Counted from the stretch's first letter, positions 37,582-49,815 are shown. The stretch: DNA of 64,000 nt from Patagioenas fasciata (GCF_037038585.1 NC_092525.1:29786367-29850366); one strand, 5' to 3'. Notes: generated by a model not told the origin, from the letters alone. A program made the numbers and translations.

Positions 37582-37862
37582 GAATAGAATAGAATATTTA
37601 AGTTGGAAGGGGTGTACAATGGTCACCTAGTCCAACTGCCTGACCTCTTCAGGGCTGACATAGGTTAAAGCATGTTATTAAGGGAATTGTCCAAATGTTT
37701 CTTAAAGACTCTCAGGTTTGGGACACTGACAACCTCTCTAGGAAGCCTGTTCCAGTGTTTGACCACACTCTCAGCATGGAAATGCTTCCTAATGTCAAGT
37801 CTGAATCTCACCTGGTGCAACTTTGAACCATTCGCACAATCTCTTAGACAACAAAACCAGCT
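37582..37862 (-). mobile_element. CR1 LINE 3' end with (GAATA)3 tip
   Basis: Minus orientation. The 3' tip is three GAATA units (37582-37596), then TTTAAGTTGGAAGGGGTG, CACCTAGTCCAACTGCCTGA and GGAAGCCTGTTCCAGTGTTT blocks, all standard for bird CR1 3' ends. The copy is 5'-truncated at about 37862 and has no open ORF2 frame, since its stop codons are scattered. It looks like a different subfamily from the copy at 41987, judging by tip and UTR. Confidence 0.92.
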
Positions 37863-39099
37863 AGTTTCCTGTTAACCTTAAAATGTGAATGGAGTATTTT
37901 GTTGTCTCAATTTAAAAAGGGAGATTCTCTTGTTACTGCTGTCACTAACCATTAGACATTTATTTTCTAATGATTTTACACATATTGTCTTGAGAGGTTT
38001 TAATGTTCATCGATATTAGCTGAATTCTTTTCACTTGTTGCAAAAATATTACCTAGAATGAAAAAAGTAACATAATCGCATCAATTTGATATACAGCAAT
38101 ACATTAACTATACAAAGTTATGTAACCATGGGAAAGAAAAATGTTGACATATATAAGCCCCACTCAGATATATTTTAATGTGGATTTGAGTCGTACACTT
38201 TAAGCTTAGTCTGCAACAGACTCTGCTTGATTTGCTGACAGCCTTCTCCCAAAACAAGGAGGTGTTTATGTCAAGTCTGAGTATCCAAAGTGGTATGTGC
38301 ATTGTGACCATGTTTACTCATGAATGCTTAAGTTCATGCAGTAAATATCATAGTCTTGGAACATTTGTGAGTTCAATGGAAAAACTGCAAAGATTCATCA
38401 AATAGAAAATAGGAACAAATTGCTTTCAAGCAGGTGTTGTTGTACAGATTTTCAAGAGCACAGCAGGAGTCTCACTGTCCCCACCTACCCATTCTAATGT
38501 TCATGCATGTCACTGTGCACACACAGCATGTGTTGGCCCATCTTCGGTTGTTGCTCTGTACACATAAGCTCATTGTATATACACATCAAAACACTAGAGA
38601 AATGCACATAGGGAAGACTTGTAAGAAAAAACCCTGACCCTTGTAATCATTTCAGTGGAAGTAAAAATTGGAGATAGAAGATGCTCTAATTTCTTGGCAT
38701 CTGGGCTTAGACCTGAATGCTGATCATTTAGATGTTATTGAATGGAGGTTTTCCTTCCAGTCTTCAGCTGGATGCAATTATATTTCTATCATCTTTCATT
38801 TTAATCTGTCATGAATTTTTTTATCTTACTAAATATGAAAGCAGAAGGAAGGAGAAACATCTGCTATAGAAAATATTCTGAATTGCAGTTTAGCAAGCTT
38901 ATGAATCCTTTAGGCTTATCACTTGTACAACGCTGTGTGGGTGGCACACTGTCAAGTGAAGACAGCATGGTGGAAGAACCCTGTATGGAAACAGGTTTTT
39001 TTTAATGGTAGTGAAAATATTAAAAAAAAAAAAAAAGGAGGGAAAGGGCCTGATATGGAGGATGAGAGTGGCATGTTGGGCACAAATTAGCGTGTGGAT
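37863..39099. other. Unique non-coding DNA
   Basis: No gene or repeat family is recognised. An A15 run lies at 39022-39036. Confidence 0.55.
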
Positions 39100-39910
39100 T
39101 TAGACAGATATGCCATGATTAAAAATCCATGTGCTTAATCCAGCGAGTCTTTATTAGAGTTCACTACCATCATGTGGCAAAATTCCAACTGAGAACTTTG
39201 GACTGGTTTAAATTAATAAATATTAAATTATGGATCTCAGGGAATTTGCCTTGTATTTTTAAAATCTAAATTTCTCATGCTGTTCTATCAACCAGGATTT
39301 GAAAGGATTTGAAAACTCAACTGTGCTTTTTCCAATGATTCTGTTGTTGTTATTTTCAGCTCTTTTGTTAATGCTTCCACCTGCCTTTAATATTGCTACA
39401 TTAACCAGCTGGGTCTCTAGCTAACTCTCAGGAAATATTAACAGAAAGTGTTTGAGAAATGGATGATTTGGCTGTACAAAATACATATTGTGGGCTCTGA
39501 CAGAATGTAAAAGATTGTGCTTGTTACCAGAACACTTCTGATTTCCAATATAAATGCCAGCTAATAAGTTTGTTCCAAAGACCTGCCTGCCAAATATGTT
39601 AGATTTGGAAAAGAAGTTTTCCTGCAATTGCTGTATGCTTAGCCTGCCTGTCATTATCCCCCTCAGCACTTTTTTCAATGATTGTGCATTTTACACAAGT
39701 GCAAAAGAGAAGCAATTTAAAAGGCTCTTTGTATATAAGATACTCTACAGGCAACTCACCTCCTGGATATTAAACAATGCTGCATTTGTGACAATTTTCT
39801 CCCCTGCATGTAACGTTTATTCCACAAAAGACATGATTGTGGAGATAGAGTTCTTATTTGCTGATGCATTAGTTAAAGTGAATGAAGTGATTTTCTCTAC
39901 AGTTTAAACC
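39100..39910. other. Possible conserved non-coding element
   Basis: Unique sequence with many homeobox-like and E-box words. A 117-codon plus-strand open frame (39554-39907, ATG start) crosses it but has no recognisable domain and sits within chance length. Long frames over unique AT-rich DNA are mildly unusual, so the stretch may be constrained for another reason. Confidence 0.2.
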
Positions 39911-41580
39911 AAGCTGAGCAGTTTTTAAGAACAGCAATTTCTTTACAGCAGGGCAGGAAATTGTTTTGCAGTCCTATAAACAATCACTATTTAAATACCT
40001 TCTTTATCATAATGAAATTTGAACCCTTGAAATTATTAATGAACTTATATTGTGGAATAAAAAGCATAAGCTTTCTTGAATATCCATAGAGATTTTTCAA
40101 TTTCTCTTAAACAAAAAATCTGTTAGGAGTTTCTTTTCCAGAAAATGTTTTAGTTCTGACGATGCTATGTTTGTAATTGAAAATATTTAGTCAAATAATT
40201 CTCATCTAACTCCAGTACAGACTTTACCCCTATATCTGTTTCTGATCCAGTCAGTACTAGATTTGTTTACTTCAGTTTAATTAAAAAGACAATATAGAAC
40301 TTTTGTCACATTTTAAATGACTTCAGTAAACTGAGCAGACCCACTGTTTTATTGATCTTTGCAACAGTGTAGTCACCAAAATATTACAAAGAAAACTTCC
40401 ATAAGAGCTTTCACATTGGCACTGTGCTGAATTATCTTGGGCGTGCTGTGCCTATCTTGATAGTAAACCACATGCTGATTACCAGAATGCTAATGCTTGA
40501 CACATACAAAGTAATTTAAGGATCAGAATGTAATCCTCTCTATAACAGAGAGCATGGGTCCCCCTGCACTCCACAATTTTGCTCATGTGAGTAAATGTCC
40601 TCACAAATAACTAAATAGGCACTTAAAATTTTAATGGCAGGTGTGTCTTGAGACTAGCAACTCCCATGGCTGATGTGACGACTCAGACACACCAGCTAAC
40701 AGCCAGAATTACTGAGCAGTAAGGAGATACACACCATACTCAGCGCTGGCCACCTAATGGAACTGCTCGCTGAGCTGTTGGATCTCCACAGGGTCCTGGT
40801 ATCATTCATGGAGAGAGGTCAGATCTTCTGAGCACCATGTTTGAGGCAGGACCTCAGGTGCTCAGAATTCGCAGCTGTACAAACCTGCATTTTTCCATTG
40901 ACTGTAGCAAGTTTAGGATGATCTGGTAGAGTTAGCAGCTCCAAGGTGAGGGAATAAATATACCTATATGGATTACCAGGCATCCAGCTGCAGAAGACCC
41001 TGACAAGCTGAGGGCCTTGAAGGCTTTGTCAGCAAGGTCCCAGGAGAGCAGAGCCCTATGGCAGTTTGTGCACAGGTGATACAGTGTGATTGCACTTTGT
41101 AGGCAACTTATACAGTACAGGAGCAGTTTCTCTGGGCATTCACTGTCTATATGAGCTATTGCTGTATCTCTTATCTGAGACACAGGCTGGGTCCTGGAGG
41201 CCTTTGTCATGTACTATGAAACAACTCATTTTCTCATTATATAGTCTGCAGCTTGGCATGGCTTCATGTTCTTCAAGGTCACTAACTGGGACTGCTAGTT
41301 TAGTTTTCAGATCCTTGCCAGTGAAAACAAAAGAACTAGAATTACAGTTATATTCTCTGTGTATTGTGTAGCTATATACTGTGGCCTGAAACCCACCTAC
41401 ATGCAGAAGGTCTCCCACAACTAGCTCTAAATTCTCTGTTCTGCTACAGCAGTATTTCTGCTAGTTCAATTCATAAAGTCCATCAGCTGTCATAATTTTT
41501 TCCTGACTTGTTTTTAAATTATGGTATTTGTAAAAAAAGTGAAACTTCAGGGTCTCACTTAAGTGTTCATGTAAGAAGCA
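39911..41580. other. Unique non-coding DNA, GC-richer from about 40640
   Basis: No gene is recognised. From 40640 on, GC rises and open frames of about 90 codons appear on both strands (minus 41210-40932, plus 41090-41371, minus 41418-41140). They match no known family. Confidence 0.5.
40749..40760 (-). promoter_or_regulatory. CTCF-like core, 11 of 12, minus orientation
   Basis: The reverse strand reads CCATTAGGTGGC, one mismatch (position 4) to CCASYAGRKGGC. It is the only minus-oriented match I noticed. Occupancy is uncertain. Confidence 0.25.
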
Positions 41581-41931
41581 TCACTTAAGCATTTTACAGG
41601 GGACTGGTTGTGTGAAGTAGGACAAGGAAGTGTCAAACATGCCAAATGTGTTCTGCTTCAGAAATTCTTCATGTTTCTGAGGCAGCAGTGCTTGGTTTGC
41701 ATGGCAATGTTGGATTCTGGCTGACTCCTTTAGACTCACTCCTATGGCTCCTTTGGGCACTACCCCATGCTTATGCCGTGCTGATTGTGACAAGGGGATG
41801 ATTTTTTCAAGGAGTATTGTAGTGTCTGAATGTAAGGACACTTTGTCAGGCTCCACGGGCTCTAGTTTCAGTAGGTTCTCTTCAAAATACACTGCACTAG
41901 TACGGACCATAAACTCAAGGTTCTCAGACAT
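41581..41931 (-). other. Unexplained 116-codon ORF
   Basis: The frame starts with ATG (41931 reading down), runs 116 codons without a stop and ends at TGA near 41581. The predicted protein begins MSENLEFMVRTSAVYFEENL and is mixed in composition, with many E, K, L and S and a C-terminal CKMLK. It has no low-complexity stretch, signal peptide or membrane segment, and I recognise no domain. It lies 55 bp from a CR1 insertion but is not CR1. It could be a decayed retrogene, a terminal exon or chance. Downstream on the same strand, 41418-41140 is also open for 92 codons in another frame. Confidence 0.15.
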
Positions 41932-41986
41932 ATTGATAACAAATTTTCTGTCAAAGAGTGATATTTAATGAATGTTTTGCTGTTTT

Positions 41987-42418
41987 CACAGTATCACAGT
42001 ATCACAGTATGTTTGGGATTGGAAGGGACCTCAAAAGATCATCTAGTCCAATCCCCCTGCTGGAGCAGGAACGCCTAGGTGAGGTCGCACAGGAAGGTGT
42101 CCAGGCGGGCTTTGAATGTCTCCAGGGAAGGAGACTCCACAACCTCCCTGGGCAGCCTGTTCCAGTGCTCTGTTACCCTCACTGAGAAGAAGTTCTTTCT
42201 CAAATTTAAGTGGAACCTCTTGTGTTCCAGCTTGATCCCATTGCCCCTTGTCCTATCATTGTTTGCCACTGAGAAGAGCCTGACTCCATCCTCGTGGCAC
42301 TCACCCTTTATATATTTATAAACATTAATAAGGTCACCCCTCAGTCTCCTCTTCTCCAAACTAAAGAGGCCCAGCTCCCTCAGCCTTTCTTCATAAGGGA
42401 GATGCTCCACTCCCTTAA
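41987..42418 (-). mobile_element. CR1 LINE 3' end, well preserved
   Basis: Minus orientation. The 3' tip is three perfect CACAGTAT units (41987-42010), equal to ATACTGTG on the element's own strand, then TTTGGGATTGGAAGGGACCT and GATCATCTAGTCCAATCCCC. The ORF2 C-terminus is open for 111 codons (42410-42075): [19 protein letters not shown], then [18 protein letters not shown], ending [13 protein letters not shown] and a stop, which is the usual CR1 end. The copy is 5'-truncated at about 42418. Its intact frame and clean tip make it the youngest-looking CR1 here. I see no target-site duplication, as is normal for CR1. Confidence 0.97.
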
Positions 42419-45115
42419 CATAATATTATAACATAATATTTTGTAGGTGTGACAAATGAAATGGATTTAATTTATCTAATGGACACCACGGGTCAGAATC
42501 TGTTCCTCTTGGCTTAGAATTAAAATATTAGGGAGAGGATTTCATGTAAATCCTTACTTAAGGGTGTTAAAGATTAAAGTGAGTTCTGATTAGCATAAAT
42601 CTTTCAATCTCTGCTCCCTGGTCCCTATAGCTGCCCTCAGGTACCATCTCTTAAGAAACAGCACAGAGAGATTTTATTAGTTGATCAGAGCTTGTTGGGA
42701 TAGCCCACTGTGAAAAGCAAATTGCTTGTGATTTTAGGCTATGTGGCACCCTGAGCAGGAAATGACAATCACTGTGCATTTGCCAAGTGCATGGGAAAGT
42801 CCAGTAATGACTAAATCTTGTGAAATAATTCTGATCTTTTCTTCTTTGTTGGATCTTTCCCTTCAGATAATGTTTTTTAGTTTTTCTTGAGCTGAAATTC
42901 ATTAGTTTCAAAGTTAATGCAAATTCAGGTATCTAAATAAAAAAGCCCCAGGTCTGAAAATGTGGAGCGTTTTTCTTTACTGGGAGAACAACTTACTAAT
43001 TAAATATCTAAAAGTGGGCTTCCATGTTAGTATTGTTGAGATTTCAGAGCTTTGGCACAAAGTTGTATCAGTATTGAAACAATATTAATGATCTTGAAAT
43101 GTTAAAGAACATTATTTTTTATACTACACAGTCAAGTGTGATATTGCCATGGAGATCTTATGGCAAAGTACTTCATTGAAATATAAATGCTCTTGTTACT
43201 TTAGCTCTGATCACTCCTGTGGTTATGAAGAAGAGAAGGAAAAACACATTGCAGGCTCACAAAAGCTGAAGGGAAAACCTTTTCTCATCAGAGTTCTGGC
43301 TTTTCAAATGAATTTGATATAAGGTGTGTACTGTGAAGAATTCTGTTTTAACTAGCTCTTAACATTAAGGTTTTTAAAATAGTTTCCTTCTGCATAAGAC
43401 ATTTTAACAACACCAAATGATTTTAAAAAATAATAATTTCAGGCTGTGTCATTGTGGATGGATGAATATCTGTCATTGTGTATGACAGGCACCTACTCTT
43501 AGAGAGCTGTCAGGCTTGTGCTTTTAGTGTTATTGTTTCCAAGAAAGACTGCTGTTGTTAGGAGAGTTTTTGTGGTAGAAGGTAGAAGAGAGAATGCATT
43601 TAAGATCTCTATTTTAGCAAAGCTGAGATTTCATGTGACAGGGTACTAAGTAACTGTATTCATAAAGTACCAGTCACAATTTTTAATGTTAATTTTTGGA
43701 AGGGAATATTGAAGTATTGAAAGCCTTGATGTTGCCGTCAACATTGCATCTGGTTTTCTATTGTGTTGTACTTTTTGTAATAATTTGTGAAACATGTATT
43801 CAAAATCTGTGGTAGTTACTGTTGATATCTGCTGTGTGACAGTGAGAGAGACTGTAAAAAGTGTAGGGAAAAGGAGAATTGCTTATCTTTTTGTTTAGAG
43901 ACTGCATGGTATCCATGCCTTATTTCCTTATTCTGGCAACACTGGGAACAATACTAGTATGTAGGATTATTCAAACATATAGTAATCCTTGTCTAGAAAT
44001 TTATATTTGGATTGCAATGTTTTAAATCACCTTACAGCTCAATGTCAGATATCAATGGCTGTCTCCTGGGCACTACAGTTTTCTGTCAATTGTATGAATT
44101 CTCACTTGTAGGTGACATACAGTATTTTAATGACAACATGTGAGGAGCACACTCTGATAAAGGACAGTGGACAACATACTACTGCAGTTTTGCATGCTGA
44201 AATCACAGCTACACTTCTTTTTTCCAATGCTAAAGTCGATAGGAAGTGGTATCTAAGTGAGGTGGACGGAAGGTGTGCTGTGGGAGTGCTGTTCTGGCCC
44301 TGATTTTCCAGCCATGCTGCTTTAACTGAAGCTACTCAGATTTTTACCGCTGATGGGAGAAAATTATATCCATTAATTATTTTCTGGTTTATGCTTGACT
44401 ACCTCTGTTTGCCATTTCACAGCAGTCTGTTTATGCCTGTACATGGGCCCTAGCCTGTCCTTTGTGGATGAGATCTGTGGAGATACATTATGAAATCTGT
44501 GTTAGCCTCTGGAAGTGTTTAAAAAGCTCTAGAAATGGAACGTCATATCTAAATGAGCCATCTGGTCTGCCAAAGAAATAACTCACCTTAGTAAGTGTTC
44601 TATTTAGAACCACTGAATAAAAATAATAGTATGTGTTATTCTAAAAGTAAAGGGCAAACATGAAAAATCACCCTGAGAAAAACAGAATAAAGTTTTAAGT
44701 GAAAAAAACACACCCACACTCCTACTATATATTGACCTTGATGTCTTCATGTTTTTTTGTAATGTAAATGAAAGTAGGTGACCAACATGAGTTAAGATTT
44801 GTTCTCTTTGGAAAAGAACAGATTTTTACAAAGTTTTGAGTGATTTTAGTGTGAAATTCACTGCTGAAAAGCAAGAAAAAATGTAGTATGCTGAAGAGAA
44901 AGAAGCAAAATTCTTCACTCTCACATTTCAGTGTGGAAATATTCTGCTAGAAAGTGGGAACTTTTAATCATGGCTGTCTCCCTGTATTGAATGACAAGCC
45001 ATCTGCAAACCATACTTCTGGAGGTTATGGTATTGAATCTTGTGATCAACATTGCCAGTGGAAACAAGGGGTTAGGATGAAGCTGGCAGCTTTGAAGATG
45101 GAGTAGATGGAGAGA

Positions 45116-45180
45116 TAAACAAAACAAAACAACAAAACTAAAACAAACAAGCAAAAAACCAAACCAAAACAAAACACCAA
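45116..45180 (+). repeat. (AAAAC)n / (AAAC)n low complexity
   Basis: An A-rich tract with repeated AAAAC and AAAC units and occasional interruptions. A similar, shorter tract lies at about 61575-61602. Confidence 0.85.
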
Positions 45181-47622
45181 AAGAGAAATACTTTCATCAG
45201 TTATATGAAAATGTTGTCTTTGTTTTGCTTTTGTGCTGTGTAGAAATGAGTGAGGAAGCCACAGGGAAAGCAAATGTGACTTCAGTCCATTCATTATGAA
45301 AATACGTAAAAACATTTTTGTCTTTAGCTAATTAGAGGTAGAAACCATTTTAATAACTAATACCAGTTAAAAGATAACAAATGTTGAGTTTTGTAGTTAT
45401 AACCACAAAAATTAATCCCAGGACAGATGTGATTTTAAAATACAAACCCATGATAAAAATATTAAATGTTTCATTAAATTCTGAAACATCTCCTAAAAAT
45501 GAAAAATGATAAAGAGTACATAAATAATATTACTATGGGACATCTTACCCCACATTAAATCAATATTCTACACAGACAATAGCTAATGGTGATTATGTCA
45601 GACCAAGGTAGAAGGTACTAGACTTCTATAACAACATTAAATCTGCATATCTTCGCATGCTCTTCTTATAAGACTTTTTTTTTTTTTTCCTTTAATACAA
45701 AGTTGTCTACAGGGTTGATATAAGTATTTTTGGCAAATATTGCTTTAGTGGTCTTAACACTGAGTCTGGGTGAAAGACTGAAGGATTTTGTGTTCACTCT
45801 CTTACACTCATTTAGAAAAAATATATTATTTTCTTCTTCTTTTAAGCTTATTTAATTTGGGATATTACAAAATTTAAATCTCAATCTCTGGTTCATCCTA
45901 TATTGTGGGTGAGATAAGGCATGTGATGGGCATACTCCCTGTCCTCCTAATGGTGAATTCTAATGGTATATTCAAATGTAATTCTATAGAGTTGCAGGCT
46001 GTGGTTATTCTCTGTTTTTCCAGTGTGATTTTATTGACACATTGGCTGTGAAGAGTGAAGTTATTAATTGTTGTATTTTATAAGGATGTTTAGCACTGGT
46101 GACACATGCTATAGGTATGCGATTTGAATAGCTGCTGTTTGAGATTTCCAGACACATGAATGTTTTCCTAGTAGAACCAACTGGGTTTCTGGGAATTCAG
46201 CTAATTTTCCAGGGAAATACCAAACAGGTTTTAGAAAAATGAACTTGCTTTGTTTCTTTAATTTGTATGAGTTTTGTATTTTAGCAATCATAGGACTTTA
46301 CAGTTTATATTTACTTTTAATCTAGTTTATATTTTGATGAAGCTCTGTCTTTTTAACAGTAACTGGTTGAAATAATTTTTTGTAAATCTTTAATTTGTCA
46401 GGCACTCAAATGCTTTTAACATTGTTTTGCTGCTCCAAATGAGATACAAAAAAAAAGAGGTTTTTAATGATTTGTGTTTCCCAAGTTACCTTTTAATGGC
46501 TTTTTACAGGAAGATCCATAAACAAGGTCTCATTTGGAATTAGAAAAAGGAAGTTAGCAGTAATATTTTGGTGCAATTCTAAAGCAGTCTGCATTTTCAA
46601 CCATTGGGAGCCATGCAGAAATATAATGTTAACTTTGATTATTTTTATTCCTGGTGCCTTTCCTTTGGGTGCTTTCCAATTGCACTTTGGAGTGAAAGTT
46701 ATCACCAGAGTAATATGGTTCATCAGAGGTATCACAAAGTATCTGTGTTTGTTCATTTGCAGCTGACATGGAAGAAAACTATGGCTTTATGCCATGCTTG
46801 TCTATGGAGAGGTGCAATGAGATATTTAAGGACAGCTGTTTTACGAAGCCTTAACATATTCATAGTGGCAGCTGCAGTTTGCAAGAATATAAGAGCAGCA
46901 GTGCTGTGTGTCTTGAAGAAGAAAGTTTTTCTCATCCTCCCATCCATGACCAAAATGTAGATGACAATAAATTGCATAGAATAATGTTGGAAAATCACAT
47001 AGTAGATGTTCTCGCAAGGGCTCAAGTCAGTAAAAGGTGGCTCTGGTTTAGGATATCACAATCATTTAACATGGCTGTGTTAAATCCAGTTTGCATCAGG
47101 CCCTGTGTATTACCACAAAGACATTGTTTGAGAACCCTCTGGACATTTGAGTAGCTGAGATTTTTCTTATGTTATTGTATTGATTTTTCTGCTTGGTCTT
47201 CCATATCCTGAGATATTTTTCTCCATCAAACCATTCTAGCACTAATTCTTGCAACACTTTTGTTTTCACTTTAAAGTGCCAGTCAGTCCTGATGAGAAGA
47301 TACACAAGCACATAGGATTATTCATCTCGAAGAAATTTATAAATGTCAAGAAAACAAAATATGGTACATTAACCATGTGTTGTATATGCCAACTGTAGCC
47401 AACAGTAAAGACAGAATCCGTGATTTACAGATATGTTGATTCTTATATGTCTCTTGCAATAGATAATCACAAACACTGGATGTACATTGTTCCCAGCTTA
47501 GATTTCAGCTAAAGCATCTATAAAAATTTGTTGGTAGAATTGTAGGAAGATGCATTTTAATTGCTGTTTTTGTATTGTGCTGCTTGTTGTAACTCAAATA
47601 CTTGGTGATATAATCATTTCAG

Positions 47623-47634
47623 CCACCAGGTGGA
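47623..47634 (+). promoter_or_regulatory. CTCF-like core, 11 of 12
   Basis: CCACCAGGTGGA differs from the CTCF core CCASYAGRKGGC only at the last base. Plus orientation. CpG dinucleotides just downstream (GCCGTCGG) are kept, which supports a bound site slightly. Confidence 0.3.
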
Positions 47635-48539
47635 TGTGCAGCCGTCGGTCTGTTCTGCCATCAGCCAGGCTGCTGCTATGATGCTGCCTAGAAAGAGTTA
47701 TTTTTCAGCCAATGCCTTTCTTCTTTCAAACTGTCCAGTGAGTTTCAGAAATCAGTTCTTTGGCTCAGATCATTTTGTGAATGTGCAGTAGATATTCCCC
47801 GTCATCAGGTGAGCTCGTTGGAAAGGGCAGAGCTACTCCATCACAGATTGTACTTTTGCTTTGGTTTCAAGCAGAAATCTGCTTTTATCAGTAAGCTTTC
47901 TTTTTCCATCACACTATAATACAGTATTTTTTTTTTTTTAATTGCAGAGGATATAAGCTAGGTATCATGGGCTGCTTTATTTCTTTCTGATAAACCACCT
48001 TTCCAGGAGCATTTTCCAGGAGTGGAATCTAGACAACTGCTGCCATTTGGCTACATTGACATATTCATCAGCTGCACTTGCATTTAGGGTAGTAAAAGTC
48101 TGAAAGCCACTTGAATGTCACTTAGATTGAGTTCAGGTTTGATCAGCTTTAGCCATGTTTTGATGTTTCAGATGCCTAAGTTAGTAATAAAACACAAGAA
48201 GTCCTGCACTTATACCAGTTTATTATTATCTTAGTCATATAGGGTATCTGTTAACTGCATTTCAGCTGTATGTTAGAATTCATTATGACACAGCTTATGC
48301 AGAGGTATATCATAGTCTCCTGAATAGCCCCTGTATAGCATTGATTAAAGCTCCGAATTTTCATTTCATAAAGGAAAGCACATTTTGATTTCATTTTGTT
48401 TTAGAACAAAAAAACTTTTAAAACTTTTTCTACATAATGGAAATTCATATTTCAGTTTTACCATTTGATTTCAGGATTTTGGAAAGGTATTTTAAAGTAT
48501 ATCCTCCAGCTATTTTTAGTACATCCTGAAATAATGGAC

Positions 48540-48571
<32 letters not shown>

Positions 48572-48575
48572 ATAC
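48540..48575 (+). repeat. (TA)n microsatellite
   Basis: About twelve AT/TA units (48540-48563) followed by TG- and GTA-interrupted units. Such tracts are often polymorphic and can extrude cruciforms. Confidence 0.95.
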
Positions 48576-48644
48576 TTATACAAGAATAAAAATCTAAAAT
48601 AGCAAACATATAAATTGAAGTCTAAACAACAATTGGGAATGTAT

Positions 48645-48646
48645 AT

Positions 48647-48685
<39 letters not shown>

Positions 48686-48689
48686 TTTT
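48645..48689 (+). repeat. (ATTT)n microsatellite
   Basis: Eleven uninterrupted ATTT units within 45 nt, 70 bp downstream of the (TA)n tract. Likely length-variable. Confidence 0.96.
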
Positions 48690-49410
48690 GTCAGACCCTT
48701 TATTTTTCTAAAAAGAAGTTTTGACAGGAGAAGTTAACTTGTTTCATACTGAAGTGACAAATTTTACTTGGAATCACCCAAATCAGAGTTTCACTGTTTT
48801 GAATGCTAATGATATTCCAAGTAAATTTTAAAGGCAAATGTAGTTTACTATGTTGCTGTCCTGTATCTATAGCATGGTAGTAGATCACCTACTTAAATAA
48901 AATGCTCTTCGAGTGCTTCAGAATAACCCTCAAGATTAATTCTGTGTTGTGTCTCATAAGTACAATATGAAAGTGTCACTGCTATGTTCATTTACATGTC
49001 AACAAAACATCAAAAACTCAGGTGTGCATTTTCCTTTTCAATATTGCCTTGTCATGGAGATGACATATTACCTTTCCTTGTGACAATGGCAGTCCTTAGG
49101 GTCTGCCATCAAGGCTACTATTTCTTTGGGTTCAGCCTGTAACAGGACAGAAGTTACTTAAAAGTACTGTGGTGAACCTATGATGTCCAGCTGTCTGGTC
49201 TGGATACAAGATTTGGGAGCAGGTTGTGGCAAGGAATCTGTGTAACAATGAGTTTTGCTGGAAGCGACTTGGCAAATGACATTTAGATTTACTAGCCTTC
49301 AAGCTTGCTTCAACATCCAGACGTGGCAAATCCAGTGAAGGGGCACTTAGTGCTTTTTCTACCTCCATCTGCCTGAGCTATGTCTTGTGGGGTAAAAAAA
49401 CTGTATTGCT
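48690..49410. other. Unique non-coding DNA
   Basis: No gene or repeat family is recognised. Confidence 0.5.
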
Positions 49411-49815
49411 GCATGAAAAACTGGCTGGTTGTCTGAGTCCAAAGAGTTGTGGTGAATGGAGTTAAATCCAGTTGGCAGCTGGTCACGAGTGGTGTTCCCC
49501 AGGGCTCAGTATTGGGGCCAGTTCTGTTTACTCTCTTTATCAATGATCTGGATGAAGGGATAGAGTACACCCTTAGTAAGTTTGCAGAAAACACCAAGTT
49601 GGGTGGAAGTGTTGGTCTGCTGGAGGGTAGGAAGGCCATACAGAGGGATCTGGACAGGCTGGATTGATCGGCTGAGGCCTGTTGTATGAGGTTCAACAAG
49701 ACCAAGTGCTGGGTCCTGCATTTGGGTCACAACAATCCCAAGCAGTGCTACAGGCTTGGGGAAGAGTGTCTGGAAAGCTGCCTGGCAGTAAAGGACCTGG
49801 GGGTGTTGATTAACA
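49411..49815 (+). mobile_element. CR1 ORF2 reverse-transcriptase fragment (dead)
   Basis: Plus orientation, an internal piece of CR1 ORF2 with both ends missing. In one frame it reads KNWL, a stop (TGA 49434-49436), then [14 protein letters not shown], the RT motif [24 protein letters not shown] and [12 protein letters not shown], a second stop (TGA 49665-49667), then [20 protein letters not shown] and KDLGVLI. The catalytic F-A-D-D of the RT palm has become FAEN (49581-49592), so both metal-binding aspartates are lost. Both stops sit where the family has arginine codons; the second fits CGA to TGA, the classic CpG decay. Homology ends at about 49815, well before the ORF2 C-terminus, so the 3' part is lost or diverged beyond recognition. 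Confidence 0.95.

Larger units (their letters stand above)
42419..48539. other. Unique AT-rich non-coding DNA
   Basis: No gene is recognised. The stretch holds an (AAAAC)n-like tract at about 45116-45180 and T14 at 45675-45688. A plus-strand open frame from about 46610 to 46960 (roughly 116 codons from its first ATG) has an acceptor-like TTCATTTGCAG inside it (46752-46762) but no recognisable domain. Confidence 0.55.

Noticed and set aside
39554..39907. 117-codon ORF with ATG
   Set aside because: Length is within chance for 64 kb at this base composition, and no domain or splice evidence supports it.
46604..46960. 118-codon ORF with an internal acceptor-like site
   Set aside because: It begins at a non-ATG codon, no good donor follows the acceptor-like site, and no family is recognisable.
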